Positions 1 through 7,180 of a DNA stretch of 21,072 nucleotides are shown in pieces. The position numbers and the translations under genes were made by a program. Origin of the DNA: UBA6136 sp041158345 (lineage in GTDB: Bacteria; Pseudomonadota; Gammaproteobacteria; Methylococcales; Methylococcaceae); the NCBI GenBank assembly GCA_041158345.1, contig JBEBBO010000117.1, forward strand, positions 1 to 21,072. The letters run 5' to 3'. Every line of letters begins with the position of its first letter. The stretch's first letter is position 1. A model generated the notes under the pieces. That model did no database searches. It saw only the letters and a program-made list of their open reading frames with translations, and was not told where the DNA came from.

Positions 1-122
1 TCGGTATGGCGGCTGGTCTCGAAGGCGATAGCGAAGGTCTTGGCGCTGTAGGCGCATACAAGAGCCTCGGCACCCACACCAAGCTGGGTGGCGTCTTCAC
101 CGTGTTCGCACTGCCGAACTAA
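1..122 (+). CDS. xoxF: C-terminus of PQQ-dependent methanol dehydrogenase, probably XoxF (partial)
   Basis: Reading from base 3, about 39 codons are open and end in TAA at 120-122. The peptide contains GLGAVGAYK and ends GGVFTVFALPN. The GLGAVGA(F/Y)K...GG.(hydrophobic)VF tail is, from memory, typical of the last propeller blade of quinoprotein methanol dehydrogenases (MxaF/XoxF). These periplasmic enzymes oxidise methanol to formaldehyde or formate using PQQ plus Ca2+ or a lanthanide. The identification is strengthened by the next gene, which encodes the dedicated partner XoxJ/MxaJ. The metal-binding aspartate that separates XoxF from MxaF lies outside the window, so lanthanide dependence is an inference. 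Another PQQ alcohol dehydrogenase remains possible. Confidence 0.68.
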   Translation, partial: GMAAGLEGDSEGLGAVGAYKSLGTHTKLGGVFTVFALPN

Positions 123-135
123 GACGATAGTCGAA

Positions 136-153
136 GGGGTTCCTCGGAACCCC
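136..153 (+). other. Small GC-rich hairpin directly after the xoxF stop
   Basis: GGGGTTCC at 136-143 is the exact reverse complement of GGAACCCC at 146-153, giving a 7-8 bp stem with a tiny loop 13 bases after the stop codon. No T-run follows, so it is not a terminator on its own. It could protect the 3' end of the upstream mRNA. That role is inferred. Confidence 0.45.
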
Positions 154-166
154 GGATGACTCGATG

Positions 167-204
167 AAAAGCCCCGGCTGCAATGCAGTCGGGGCTTTTC
201 TTTT
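167..204 (+). terminator. Intrinsic terminator between xoxF and xoxJ
   Basis: A 10-bp perfect stem pairs AAAAGCCCCG (167-176) with CGGGGCTTTT (190-199). It is extended by an inner CTGCA/TGCAG pairing (178-182/184-188), and TTTT follows at 201-204. This is a textbook rho-independent terminator, so most xoxF transcripts should stop before xoxJ. Confidence 0.85.
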
Positions 205-268
205 GGGGAACCCTGTCGAACGATGGGCGTCCTATAGAGTGATATGTTGCGATGATTGAGGTACTGAA

Positions 269-1132
269 ATGACGCTACGTCTTAGCACAGGAATTCGAGG
301 CGTGTTATTGCTGATCTCCTGTTTGTCGATGATCGGGAATGTGCAGGCTGAAAAGAGCTTCAAGGTCTGTGCAGATCCGAATAATCCGCCGCTCTCTCAA
401 AAGGATGGGAGTGGTTATGGGAACAAGGTCGCGGAGCTCTTCGCCAAGGAGCTCGGGCAAAAGCTGGAGTACATGTGGTTTCCTCAGCGACTGGGTTTCA
501 TTCGCAATACTCTGAAGATGAAGCCTGAGGACTCACAGGAGTACCTGTGTGATGTCGTGATTGAGGTGCCGCAAGGGTTTGAGCTTGCGGCGACGACAAG
601 GCCGTATTACCGCTCAACCTACACCCTAGTCTATGCCAAGGGTGGGCCTTTGGATGGCATCAAGTCAGCCGCCGAGATTGACAACCTGCCCGCTGATGTC
701 AAAGCGAAGCTGAAGATTGCGATGTTCGATGGCGGTGCGCCGGGCACGACGTGGCTCTTAAAGCACGGCCTCATCGGTCAGGGCATTCCTTATCAGACCA
801 TGACGGGTGACATTACGCAGAATACGGCGCAAGTCCTTGCTCAGGATTTCAAGGACAAGAAAATTGATATGGTGATTATCTGGGGGCCGATCGCAGGGTA
901 TCTGGTCCAACAGCGACCGGGTGCCCTCATCGCTATCCCCATGCAAACGGAGCCCGGGCTCAAGTTTGATTTTGCAATGTCCATGGGTGTTCGAATTCCA
1001 GACAAGGATCGCAAGGAACTTCTTAACGGACTGATTGAGAAGAAGGCGCCAGAGATCGAAGCCATTCTCAAGAGTTTCGAGATCCCCTTGCTGCCAATCG
1101 AGGCTGAGGGTCAAGGAAAGAAGCCTGATTGA
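269..1132 (+). CDS. xoxJ: XoxJ/MxaJ-like periplasmic protein associated with methanol dehydrogenase
   Basis: This 287-residue protein has a typical Sec signal peptide (hydrophobic residues 10-25, likely cleavage after VQA at 27) and then a solute-binding-protein fold. The N-terminal VCADPNNPPLS, the WFPQRLGFIRNTL block and CDVVIEVP match the family of quinoprotein-dehydrogenase-associated substrate-binding proteins (TIGR03871 type, MoxJ/XoxJ). In methylotrophs XoxJ works in the periplasm with XoxF and is thought to help activate or mature the dehydrogenase rather than import a solute. The ATG at 269 has a GAGG ribosome site at 258-261 with 7-base spacing. It lies just downstream of a probable xoxF but behind a strong terminator, so it needs read-through or its own promoter. 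I saw no convincing promoter in 205-268. No cytochrome gene (xoxG) follows. The xoxJ name rather than mxaJ depends on the truncated upstream gene. Confidence 0.85.
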   Translation: MTLRLSTGIRGVLLLISCLSMIGNVQAEKSFKVCADPNNPPLSQKDGSGYGNKVAELFAKELGQKLEYMWFPQRLGFIRNTLKMKPEDSQEYLCDVVIEVPQGFELAATTRPYYRSTYTLVYAKGGPLDGIKSAAEIDNLPADVKAKLKIAMFDGGAPGTTWLLKHGLIGQGIPYQTMTGDITQNTAQVLAQDFKDKKIDMVIIWGPIAGYLVQQRPGALIAIPMQTEPGLKFDFAMSMGVRIPDKDRKELLNGLIEKKAPEIEAILKSFEIPLLPIEAEGQGKKPD

Positions 1133-1151
1133 GTCCGTTGCGCACAAATGG

Positions 1152-1181
1152 AAAGGCCCGCAAATTTGCGGGCCTTTTTTT
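1152..1181 (+). terminator. Intrinsic terminator after xoxJ, shared with lysS
   Basis: A perfect inverted repeat has its left arm AAAGGCCCGCAAA at 1152-1164 and its right arm at 1165-1177, followed on the plus strand by further T residues to 1181. The stop codon of the convergent lysS (TTA on plus, 1180-1182) sits on the edge of the T-run. The symmetric A/T flanks could terminate both convergent transcripts. Termination of the minus strand is inferred and weaker, since only the stem's own TTT is available there. Confidence 0.85.
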
Positions 1182-2673
1182 AGCTTTCCCTGCGCATGTG
1201 GGGGAAGAGGATGACATCACGAATCGAGGGGGAGTCGGTAAAGAACATGACCAAGCGGTCAATGCCGATCCCTTCGCCTGCTGTGGGTGCCATGCCATAT
1301 TCCAGAGCGCGAATGTAATCTGCATCGTAATGCATCGCTTCCTCATCGCCGGCATCTTTGTTGTCCGCCTGCTTGCGAAAGCGCTCGGCCTGATCTTCCG
1401 CGTCGTTGAGTTCTGAAAATCCATTGGCCAACTCTCTTCCGCCGATGAAGAACTCAAAACGGTCGGTAATGAACGGATCTGCATCATTCCTTCGGGCCAG
1501 AGGGGAAACCTCCGCGGGATATGCCGTAATAAAGGTCGGTTCCATTAATCGATCTTCAACGGTCTTTTCAAAGATTTCAGTTTGAACCTTGCCCAGTCCG
1601 TCGCCGGCGTCTAGTTTGATATGCAGGCGGCTTGCGATGGCGCGGGCGCCTTCAAGCGAAGAAAGCTCTGCCGCGGTGATGTCGGGATTGAAGTGCAGGA
1701 TGGATTCGAGAACCGTCATGCGTCTGAACGGCTGCCCTAAATCGTAGGTTTCTCCCTGATGGGTAATGCGTGTATCGCCGGTCAGATCGATGGCGATGGC
1801 TCGCATGAGCTCTTCGGTCAGGTCCATCAGGTCACGGTAGTCCGCATAGGCCTGATAGAACTCGATCATGGTGAATTCCGGATTGTGCCGGGTGGAGAGG
1901 CCTTCGTTGCGAAAGCTTCGATTGATTTCGAAAACACGCTCAAAACCACCAACAACCAGCCGCTTGAGGTAGAGCTCTGGCGCGATTCTGAGGTAAAGGT
2001 CCATGTCGAGCGCGTTATGGTGCGTCACAAAAGGTCGCGCCCTGGCCCCGCCTGGAATGACTTGCATCATGGGCGTCTCAACTTCAAGAAAGCCTCGGGC
2101 GGCAAGAAACTCACGGATATGGCGAACGATGGCGCTCCGCAACAGAAAAACCTTTCGCGAATCCTCGTTCATGATCAGATCGAGGTAGCGTTGTCGATAG
2201 CAGGTTTCCGCATCCTGAAGGCCGTGAAACTTCTCAGGGAGGGGGCGAAGCGATTTAGTCAAAAGGCGGGCTTGGTCGACCCGGACTGAAAGCTCTCCGG
2301 TTTTGGTCTTGAACAGTACGCCCTCGACACCAATAATGTCGCCGAGATCCCAGCCTTTAAATGCGTCGTAGACGCCTTCAGGCAAGGTGTCACGCTGGAG
2401 AAACACCTGCAGGCGGCCAGACATGTCTTGAAGGTGAGCAAATGAGGCTTTGCCCATGACGCGCTTGGTCATGAGCCGGCCGCCCAGGCTGACGCGGAGG
2501 GCTTGAACGTCGAGCACTTCGCCTTCGATGGCGCCGTACTGCTCCAGAAGATCCTGGGCTAGCGCGCTTCTTCGAAAATCATTCGGAAAGGCAATGCCAC
2601 CCTGTTCGCGGATCGCCTTCAGCTTTTCGCGGCGCTGGAGCGTAAGTTTGTTTTCGTCGAGAAGATCATTCAT
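1180..2673 (-). CDS. lysS: Lysyl-tRNA synthetase, class II
   Basis: This cytoplasmic enzyme charges tRNA-Lys with lysine using ATP. The 497-residue protein has the normal length and layout: an N-terminal OB-fold anticodon domain (about 55-150, GGRLMTKRVMGKASFAHLQD) and a class II catalytic domain. The catalytic domain has motif 1 near FLEVETPMM (about 195), motif 2 (FEINRSFRNEG...HNPEFTMIEFY, about 245-275) and motif 3 (GIGIDRLVM...RDVILFP, 468-490). The ATG at 2673 lies only 5 bases after the prfB stop, so the two genes are almost certainly co-transcribed, the same prfB-lysS order as in E. coli. It converges on xoxJ, and the two share the terminator region at 1152-1181. Confidence 0.97.
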   Translation of the reverse strand: MNDLLDENKLTLQRREKLKAIREQGGIAFPNDFRRSALAQDLLEQYGAIEGEVLDVQALRVSLGGRLMTKRVMGKASFAHLQDMSGRLQVFLQRDTLPEGVYDAFKGWDLGDIIGVEGVLFKTKTGELSVRVDQARLLTKSLRPLPEKFHGLQDAETCYRQRYLDLIMNEDSRKVFLLRSAIVRHIREFLAARGFLEVETPMMQVIPGGARARPFVTHHNALDMDLYLRIAPELYLKRLVVGGFERVFEINRSFRNEGLSTRHNPEFTMIEFYQAYADYRDLMDLTEELMRAIAIDLTGDTRITHQGETYDLGQPFRRMTVLESILHFNPDITAAELSSLEGARAIASRLHIKLDAGDGLGKVQTEIFEKTVEDRLMEPTFITAYPAEVSPLARRNDADPFITDRFEFFIGGRELANGFSELNDAEDQAERFRKQADNKDAGDEEAMHYDADYIRALEYGMAPTAGEGIGIDRLVMFFTDSPSIRDVILFPHMRRES

Positions 2674-2678
2674 GGCGC

Positions 2679-3777
2679 TTAGAGTCCGCTTTTGAGGCTG
2701 GCTTCGATAAAGAGGTCGAGATCGCCGTCAAGGACGGGACCTGGGTTGCTGGTTTCGACGTTGGTTCTGAGGTCCTTGATCCGCGATTGATCGAGTACAT
2801 AAGAGCGAATTTGACTGCCCCAGCCAATGTCCGATTTGGAGTCCTCCAGCTTTTGCTTTTCGGTGTTGCGCTTCTGGATCTCAAGCTCATAGAGTTTGGC
2901 GCGCAGCTGCTTCATACACCAGTCACGGTTGGCATGCTGTGAGCGCTGGCTTTGGCACTGTACGACGACGCCAGAAGGGATATGCGTGATTCGGACTGCC
3001 GACTCAGTCCGATTGACGTGCTGTCCGCCAGCGCCACTGGCCCGATACACATCGGTCCGAAGGTCGGCAGGATTGATGTCAATGTCGATGTTGTCGTCCA
3101 CCTCGGGTGAGACGAAAACAGAGGAAAAAGATGTGTGCCGGCGATTGCCGGAGTCAAAGGGAGACTTTCTCACGAGGCGGTGAACACCCGTCTCGGTGCG
3201 AAGCCAGCCGTACGCGTATTCACCCTCGAATCGAATGGTCGCGCTCTTGATTCCAGCAACATCGCCGGCAGATTCCTCAACCAGTTCGGTCTTAAATCCT
3301 TTGCGTTCACCCCAACGCAAATACATGCGCTCAAGCATCGCCGCCCAGTCCTGCGCTTCCGTGCCGCCGGAACCCGCCTGAATATCCAGAAACGCATGGT
3401 TGGGATCCATTTCACCGGAAAACATCCGGCGGAACTCGAGTTCTGCAACGACTTTTTCGAATCCGTCGAGATCGTCTGCCACCGAATCAACGCTGCCCTC
3501 GTCATCTTCTTCAACAGCCAGTTCCAGAAGCTCCTCGGCGTCTTGGATGCCATTGCGGATTTTGAGCAGGTTGTTAACTACGCCTTCAAGTTGGGTTCTT
3601 TCGCGGCCTAAGGCCTGGGCTCTTTCGGGGTCATCCCAGATTTTGGGGTCCTCGAGCTCCCGAAGAACCTCGGTCAGTCGTTCCTGTTTGTCTTCAAAGT
3701 CAAAGATACCCCCTAAGAGACTCTTCACGTCCCTTGAGATCCTTGATTTGGTTATAGAGGGGATTCAGTTCGCGCAT
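2679..3777 (-). CDS. prfB: Peptide chain release factor 2, expressed by programmed +1 frameshift
   Basis: RF2 terminates translation at UGA and UAA. The frame open from 3728 lacks a proper N-terminus. The true start is the ATG at 3777-3775, in another frame. Twenty-five codons (MRELNPLYNQ...SLRGYL) run to an in-frame TGA at 3702-3700 (codon 26). The slip site on the minus strand reads AGGGGGTATCTTTGAC (3714-3699): an internal Shine-Dalgarno-like AGGGGG, then CTT TGA C. A +1 slip on CTT continues as GAC TTT GAA... and gives a 365-residue protein, as in E. coli. SPF (205-207), which reads the stop codon, and GGQ (250-252), which triggers peptide release, are intact. lysS follows after 5 bases. 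Upstream is the Rieske gene, with a possible separate promoter at 3803-3808. Confidence 0.97.
3699..3714 (-). promoter_or_regulatory. prfB: prfB +1 recoding site (internal SD + CUU UGA C)
   Basis: On the minus strand, AGG GGG TAT CTT TGA C spans 3714-3699. AGGGGG acts as an internal anti-SD pairing site close to the P-site CUU. UGA is a poor stop in the CUU UGA C context. When RF2 is scarce the ribosome slips to the +1 frame and completes RF2, giving autogenous control. The arrangement matches the well-studied E. coli site. Confidence 0.95.
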
Positions 3778-3802
3778 CTGCGATTCCGGTGCAAAACAGT
3801 GC

Positions 3803-3808
3803 ATTATA
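3803..3808 (-). promoter_or_regulatory. Possible prfB -10 box (TATAAT)
   Basis: A perfect TATAAT on the minus strand would place the RNA start near 3796, about 20 bases before the prfB ATG. No convincing -35 hexamer is present at 16-18 bp spacing; the region upstream is the GC-rich hairpin at 3811-3830. A -10-only promoter for prfB-lysS is possible. Read-through from the suf operon is the alternative. Confidence 0.35.
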
Positions 3809-3810
3809 CA

Positions 3811-3830
3811 GGGAAGCTTGCGTGCTTCCC
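3811..3830 (-). other. Hairpin between the Rieske gene and prfB
   Basis: GGGAAGC (3811-3817) pairs with GCTTCCC (3824-3830) around a 6-base loop, starting 10 bases after the Rieske-gene stop. In the minus direction it is followed by TGTATAATGC, not a T-run, so intrinsic termination would be weak. It may mark the 3' end of the suf transcript. Confidence 0.35.
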
Positions 3831-3840
3831 GGGAGCGAAG

Positions 3841-4155
3841 TCAGTCGGGCAGACCGAGCCAGAGGCGACCTGCTTCGATGCGAACTGGAAAACTTTCAAT
3901 GTCTTCGTAGGCCGGCGCGGTCAACGCTTGCCCGGTACGAAGGCAGAATCGGGCGCCATGGCGTGGGCAGATGATCTCAGTCCCTTCAATGCAGCCATCG
4001 CTGATCGGGCTTCGGTCGTGGCTGCACATATCTTCGATCGCAAAGATCTCATCGGCGACGAGATAAATGGCGATCGTCTGGCCGTTTTGGTCTATCTGCA
4101 AAGGCTCGCCGGGAACAAGGCTTCCCTCAGGGGCAATATCAATCCAGCGCGTCAT
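3841..4155 (-). CDS. Rieske [2Fe-2S] ferredoxin-like protein of the SUF locus
   Basis: The product is a small 104-residue cytoplasmic Rieske protein with no signal peptide. The cluster ligands are visible as C44-x-H46 (MCSHDRS) and C63-x2-H66 (CPRHGARF), which bind one [2Fe-2S] cluster with two Cys and two His. It resembles the ferredoxin components of non-haem dioxygenases, but no oxygenase gene is present. Rieske proteins of this kind are often the last gene of SUF clusters, and it sits here 10 bases after sufU. It probably supplies electrons to, or receives a cluster from, the SUF machinery; the exact role is unknown. The ATG at 4155 has a good ribosome site (TAGGAG, 7 bases upstream). Confidence 0.85.
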   Translation of the reverse strand: MTRWIDIAPEGSLVPGEPLQIDQNGQTIAIYLVADEIFAIEDMCSHDRSPISDGCIEGTEIICPRHGARFCLRTGQALTAPAYEDIESFPVRIEAGRLWLGLPD

Positions 4156-4165
4156 GACTCGACTC

Positions 4166-4621
4166 CTATTCGGTCGAGACGGTTGTGTGATCGTCCTTGA
4201 GTGCCGCCTGGAGCGAGTGCCAAGCGAGCGTCGCGCATTTGACGCGGGCCGGATAAGCCCTCACGCCGGCGAGGACGGCAAGTTTTCCGATCTCGTCAAG
4301 ATTGACCTCATCGCCATTCTTTCCGGTCGTGATCCGATGAAAGAGGTCAAAAAGATGTTCGGCTTCGGCTTCTGTCTGCCCCCGCACAATTTCCGTCATC
4401 AAGGATGCTGAGGCGGTTGAAATGGCACAGCCCGAGCCTTGAAAGCTCACATCTTCAATGACGCCCTCCTTCAATTTCACATAGAGGGTAATACGGTCAC
4501 CGCATAGCGGGTTGAAGCCGTCGATGGTCCGGGTCGCATCCTCCATGACGCGAAAATTTCTGGGGTTTCGATTGTGGTCGAAAACCACTTCCTGATAAAG
4601 GTCTCTGATTTGATCCAGCAT
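4166..4621 (-). CDS. sufU: SufU-type Fe-S scaffold / sulfur-transfer protein
   Basis: This 151-residue protein belongs to the IscU/NifU N-terminal family, which accepts sulfur from the cysteine desulfurase. The ligands C40, D42 (NPLCGDR), C65 (GSGCAIS) and C129 (ARVKCATLAW) are all present. The extra stretch between about 100 and 122 (GKNGDEVNLDEIGKLAVLAGVRAYP) is the insertion that separates SufU from IscU. SufU is best known from Bacillus, where it is a zinc-dependent sulfur acceptor for SufS; here it takes the place of SufE, which is not seen in the window. It lies 25 bases after sufS and 10 bases before the Rieske gene. A scaffold role versus a pure sulfur-shuttle role cannot be decided from sequence. 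Confidence 0.92.
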   Translation of the reverse strand: MLDQIRDLYQEVVFDHNRNPRNFRVMEDATRTIDGFNPLCGDRITLYVKLKEGVIEDVSFQGSGCAISTASASLMTEIVRGQTEAEAEHLFDLFHRITTGKNGDEVNLDEIGKLAVLAGVRAYPARVKCATLAWHSLQAALKDDHTTVSTE

Positions 4622-4646
4622 GATGGTCGCGATGAGTGCAGGACAA

Positions 4647-5885
4647 TTACCCGAAAAGTCGGATGACTTCCCGAAGTCCCCCCATAAGGGTATTTACGTC
4701 TTCTTCGGTATTGTACAGGGCGAAGGAGGCTCTGGCGGTCGCGGGGACCTGATAGAAATCCATTACAGGCATCGCGCAGTGATGCCCCGCCCGGATAGCA
4801 ATTCCCAGTTGGTCGAGTAGTGTCCCGATATCATGGGGGTGAATTCGGTCAAGGGTGAACGACAGAATGGCGCCTTTCTTTGCAGCGGTTCCAATAATCC
4901 GGAGTCCCGGAATTTTCAACGCTTCTTCGGTGGCATAGGCCAAGAGGGCCTCTTCGTGAGCTGCAATGGCGTCAATGCCGAGGCTCTCGATGTAGTCGAT
5001 TGCAGCACCAAGCCCCACGGCATCAGCAATGCTCGGTGTGCCTGCCTCAAATTTATAAGGGAGGTCATTGTAGGTGGAGCCTTCGAAGGTGACCTGGCGA
5101 ATCATGTCGCCGCCCCCTTGATAGGGTGGCATGGCCTTGAGCAGGGCCTCCTTACCGTAAAGAACGCCAATTCCCGAGGGGCCATAGAGTTTATGGCCGG
5201 AAAAGGCATAAAAGTCACAGTCTAGAGCCATGACATCCACGGCCAGGTGGGGCGCTGCTTGTGCTCCGTCGAGTAGCACCGGAATGCCTCGGTCGTGTGC
5301 CTCACGAATGATGTCCTGAACCGGGTTGATGGTGCCCAATGCGTTGGACATATGACTCACGGAGACCAGACGTGTGCGTGGGCCTAGAAGCTGGATGAAG
5401 GCGTCCATGAGGAGTTCACCCTCATGGGACATTGGGGCCACACGAAGTTGGGCACCCGTAGACTCAGCAACCATTTGCCATGGCACGATATTGGAGTGGT
5501 GCTCCATGGCCGTGATGAGAATTTCATCTCCGGGTTGGAGTCTCGGTCTGGCAAAGCTTTGTGCCACAAGATTGATGGCTTCCGTTGCGCCGCGCACAAA
5601 GATAACTTCATGCGCATGTTGAGCACGAATGAACTGTCGGACTTTTTCCCGAGCATTTTCGAAAAGATCCGTGGCTCTCTGGCTCAGGGTATGCACGCCT
5701 CGATGGACATTGGCATAGTCCTTTCGATAGACCTCTGACAAGGTGTTAATGACCGAATCGGGTTTTTGAGTCGAGGCCGCATTATCGAGGTAGACCAGAG
5801 GATGGCCGTTGATGGACTGATCCAGGATTGGAAAATCCCGAATGGCTTTTTGAAGATCGTATCGAGGTTGGTTTACTCGGCTCAT
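4647..5885 (-). CDS. sufS: Cysteine desulfurase SufS (type II)
   Basis: This PLP enzyme converts cysteine to alanine and a protein-bound persulfide for Fe-S cluster building. At 412 residues it has normal length. Visible features are LDNAAST near the N-terminus, the PLP lysine K232 in FSGHKLYGPSG, and the catalytic cysteine C370 in RAGHHCAMP, whose short loop is typical of group II desulfurases. The usual GHHCAQP reads GHHCAMP here. The ATG overlaps the sufD stop by 4 bases (5882-5885), implying translational coupling. sufU, its likely sulfur acceptor, follows. Confidence 0.96.
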   Translation of the reverse strand: MSRVNQPRYDLQKAIRDFPILDQSINGHPLVYLDNAASTQKPDSVINTLSEVYRKDYANVHRGVHTLSQRATDLFENAREKVRQFIRAQHAHEVIFVRGATEAINLVAQSFARPRLQPGDEILITAMEHHSNIVPWQMVAESTGAQLRVAPMSHEGELLMDAFIQLLGPRTRLVSVSHMSNALGTINPVQDIIREAHDRGIPVLLDGAQAAPHLAVDVMALDCDFYAFSGHKLYGPSGIGVLYGKEALLKAMPPYQGGGDMIRQVTFEGSTYNDLPYKFEAGTPSIADAVGLGAAIDYIESLGIDAIAAHEEALLAYATEEALKIPGLRIIGTAAKKGAILSFTLDRIHPHDIGTLLDQLGIAIRAGHHCAMPVMDFYQVPATARASFALYNTEEDVNTLMGGLREVIRLFG

Positions 5886-7171
5886 CCTTGTGCCCCTTTG
5901 GCCACAGCCTGCGTCAGTCTGACCCCCAGCTCCTCTTGGATGCGCTGCTTTAGCGCTTCTGGGCGGATGTGCTCTACGATTTCATTGGCAAAGCCATACG
6001 TCAAAAGTTGGCGAGCCTCATCTTCACCCACGCCGCGAGAGGCGAGGTAAAAAATGGCGCCAGGGTCTAGCTGGCCTACCGTAAGTCCATGGGAGCATTT
6101 GACGTCATCCGCTTGGATTTCAAGCTGCGGTTTGGCGTCAATTTCGGCCTCTGCTGAGAGCAGGAGATTACGGCATTGCATCTCGGCCTGCGTTTTCTGT
6201 GCGCCAGGCTCGACAATGATTCTGCCTTGAAAGACACCGCGGCCCCGTCCGCTGGCGATCCCGCGATAATCATCACGGCTACTCGCATGCGGGCCGGCAT
6301 GACGGAGGCGGGTATGCGTATCGATCTGGGCACGATCCTGAGCCAAGAAGATCCCTTCAAGATCGCATTCACTGCCGCGTTCCAAACGGCTATGGATTTC
6401 AGTTCTGGCGACGAGGCCCCCTAGCGCAGCCTGTGTCTGACGAAACCGTGAGGTCGGTGCCTGATCCACGTAAATGCCACCAAAGTGCCGTCCCTGATCC
6501 CCTTCGCTTTGATGCTTGTAATGGTCGAGAGAAGCATTCTCGGCAAGCTGGATCCGGGTCATTGAGAGCGCGAGATAGGGGGTTTGGTTCTTCCCAACAT
6601 GGCTTTCGATGAGGGTGGCCTCGGCATTCTTTTCAAGTTGGATGAAATGACGAAGCACGGAAAGCTGATCTTGTCGTTCGCTCAGATGGAGAATCTGAAT
6701 GGGTTGCGTCACGCGCGTCCCCGCGGCAATCCGAATCCATACGCCCTCGCCTGCCAGGGCCGCAATGAATTGGGAGAGGCTGTGTTGAGAGGCGGATTCG
6801 GGGAGATCCAGCAAGGTTTGAATCGCCTCGGGCCGCTTTTGAAAGGCATCTTTCAGATCGAGGATCTCCACGCCTTCAGGGAGTGGATCCTTGTCCGATG
6901 GGATCCTTTGTCCATCCTTGAAGACTAGGGTGAAGCATCCGGGGAGTTTCAGATCCTCATTGAAGTGGTCCTCGACCTTGGGCTCCAGAGGATTGAATTG
7001 GGCGCTGGAAAATGAGGACGCCGGCAAATATTGCCATTCTTCATCGCGTGTCGTTGGAAAGCCATGGGCGACGAAGGCAGCTAGGGACTGGCGTCGATGT
7101 TGATCGAGCCAGGGAATCTCTGCTCCCGGCAAACTGCCCTGAAGGGCTTGGAACGTGGAAAGTCTTTCCAT
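5882..7171 (-). CDS. sufD: FeS cluster assembly protein SufD
   Basis: SufD is the partner of SufB in the SufBC2D complex in the cytosol and helps load iron into nascent clusters. The 429-residue protein has the SufB/SufD beta-helix core, with the conserved KCSHGLTVGQLD segment in the C-terminal third. That segment contains the Cys and His equivalent to E. coli SufD C358 and H360, proposed for iron entry. The N-terminal helical part is divergent, as usual for SufD. The ATG at 7171 is preceded by a GAGG ribosome site and lies 9 bases after the sufC stop. It overlaps sufS by 4 bases. Confidence 0.94.
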   Translation of the reverse strand: MERLSTFQALQGSLPGAEIPWLDQHRRQSLAAFVAHGFPTTRDEEWQYLPASSFSSAQFNPLEPKVEDHFNEDLKLPGCFTLVFKDGQRIPSDKDPLPEGVEILDLKDAFQKRPEAIQTLLDLPESASQHSLSQFIAALAGEGVWIRIAAGTRVTQPIQILHLSERQDQLSVLRHFIQLEKNAEATLIESHVGKNQTPYLALSMTRIQLAENASLDHYKHQSEGDQGRHFGGIYVDQAPTSRFRQTQAALGGLVARTEIHSRLERGSECDLEGIFLAQDRAQIDTHTRLRHAGPHASSRDDYRGIASGRGRGVFQGRIIVEPGAQKTQAEMQCRNLLLSAEAEIDAKPQLEIQADDVKCSHGLTVGQLDPGAIFYLASRGVGEDEARQLLTYGFANEIVEHIRPEALKQRIQEELGVRLTQAVAKGAQG

Positions 7172-7180
7172 GATGAAACC

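Noticed and set aside
1068..1487. Minus-strand open frame of 139 codons across the xoxJ end and lysS
   Set aside because: It crosses the terminator between two convergent genes and is in a shifted frame of lysS. It is a shadow frame.
1759..2289. Plus-strand open frame of 176 codons inside lysS
   Set aside because: It is antisense to the conserved catalytic domain of lysyl-tRNA synthetase, and its product shows no known motif.
3700..3702. In-frame TGA that could mark prfB as a broken gene
   Set aside because: The TGA is at codon 26 within the classical AGGGGG...CTTTGAC recoding context, and the +1 frame is intact to the end. It is programmed frameshifting, not a mutation.
3400..4200. Long plus-strand open frame (266 codons) with a serine-rich product
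   Set aside because: It runs antisense to prfB and the Rieske gene, both with intact catalytic or cluster-binding motifs. The Ser/Arg-rich composition is typical of a shadow frame, and it has no recognisable domain.
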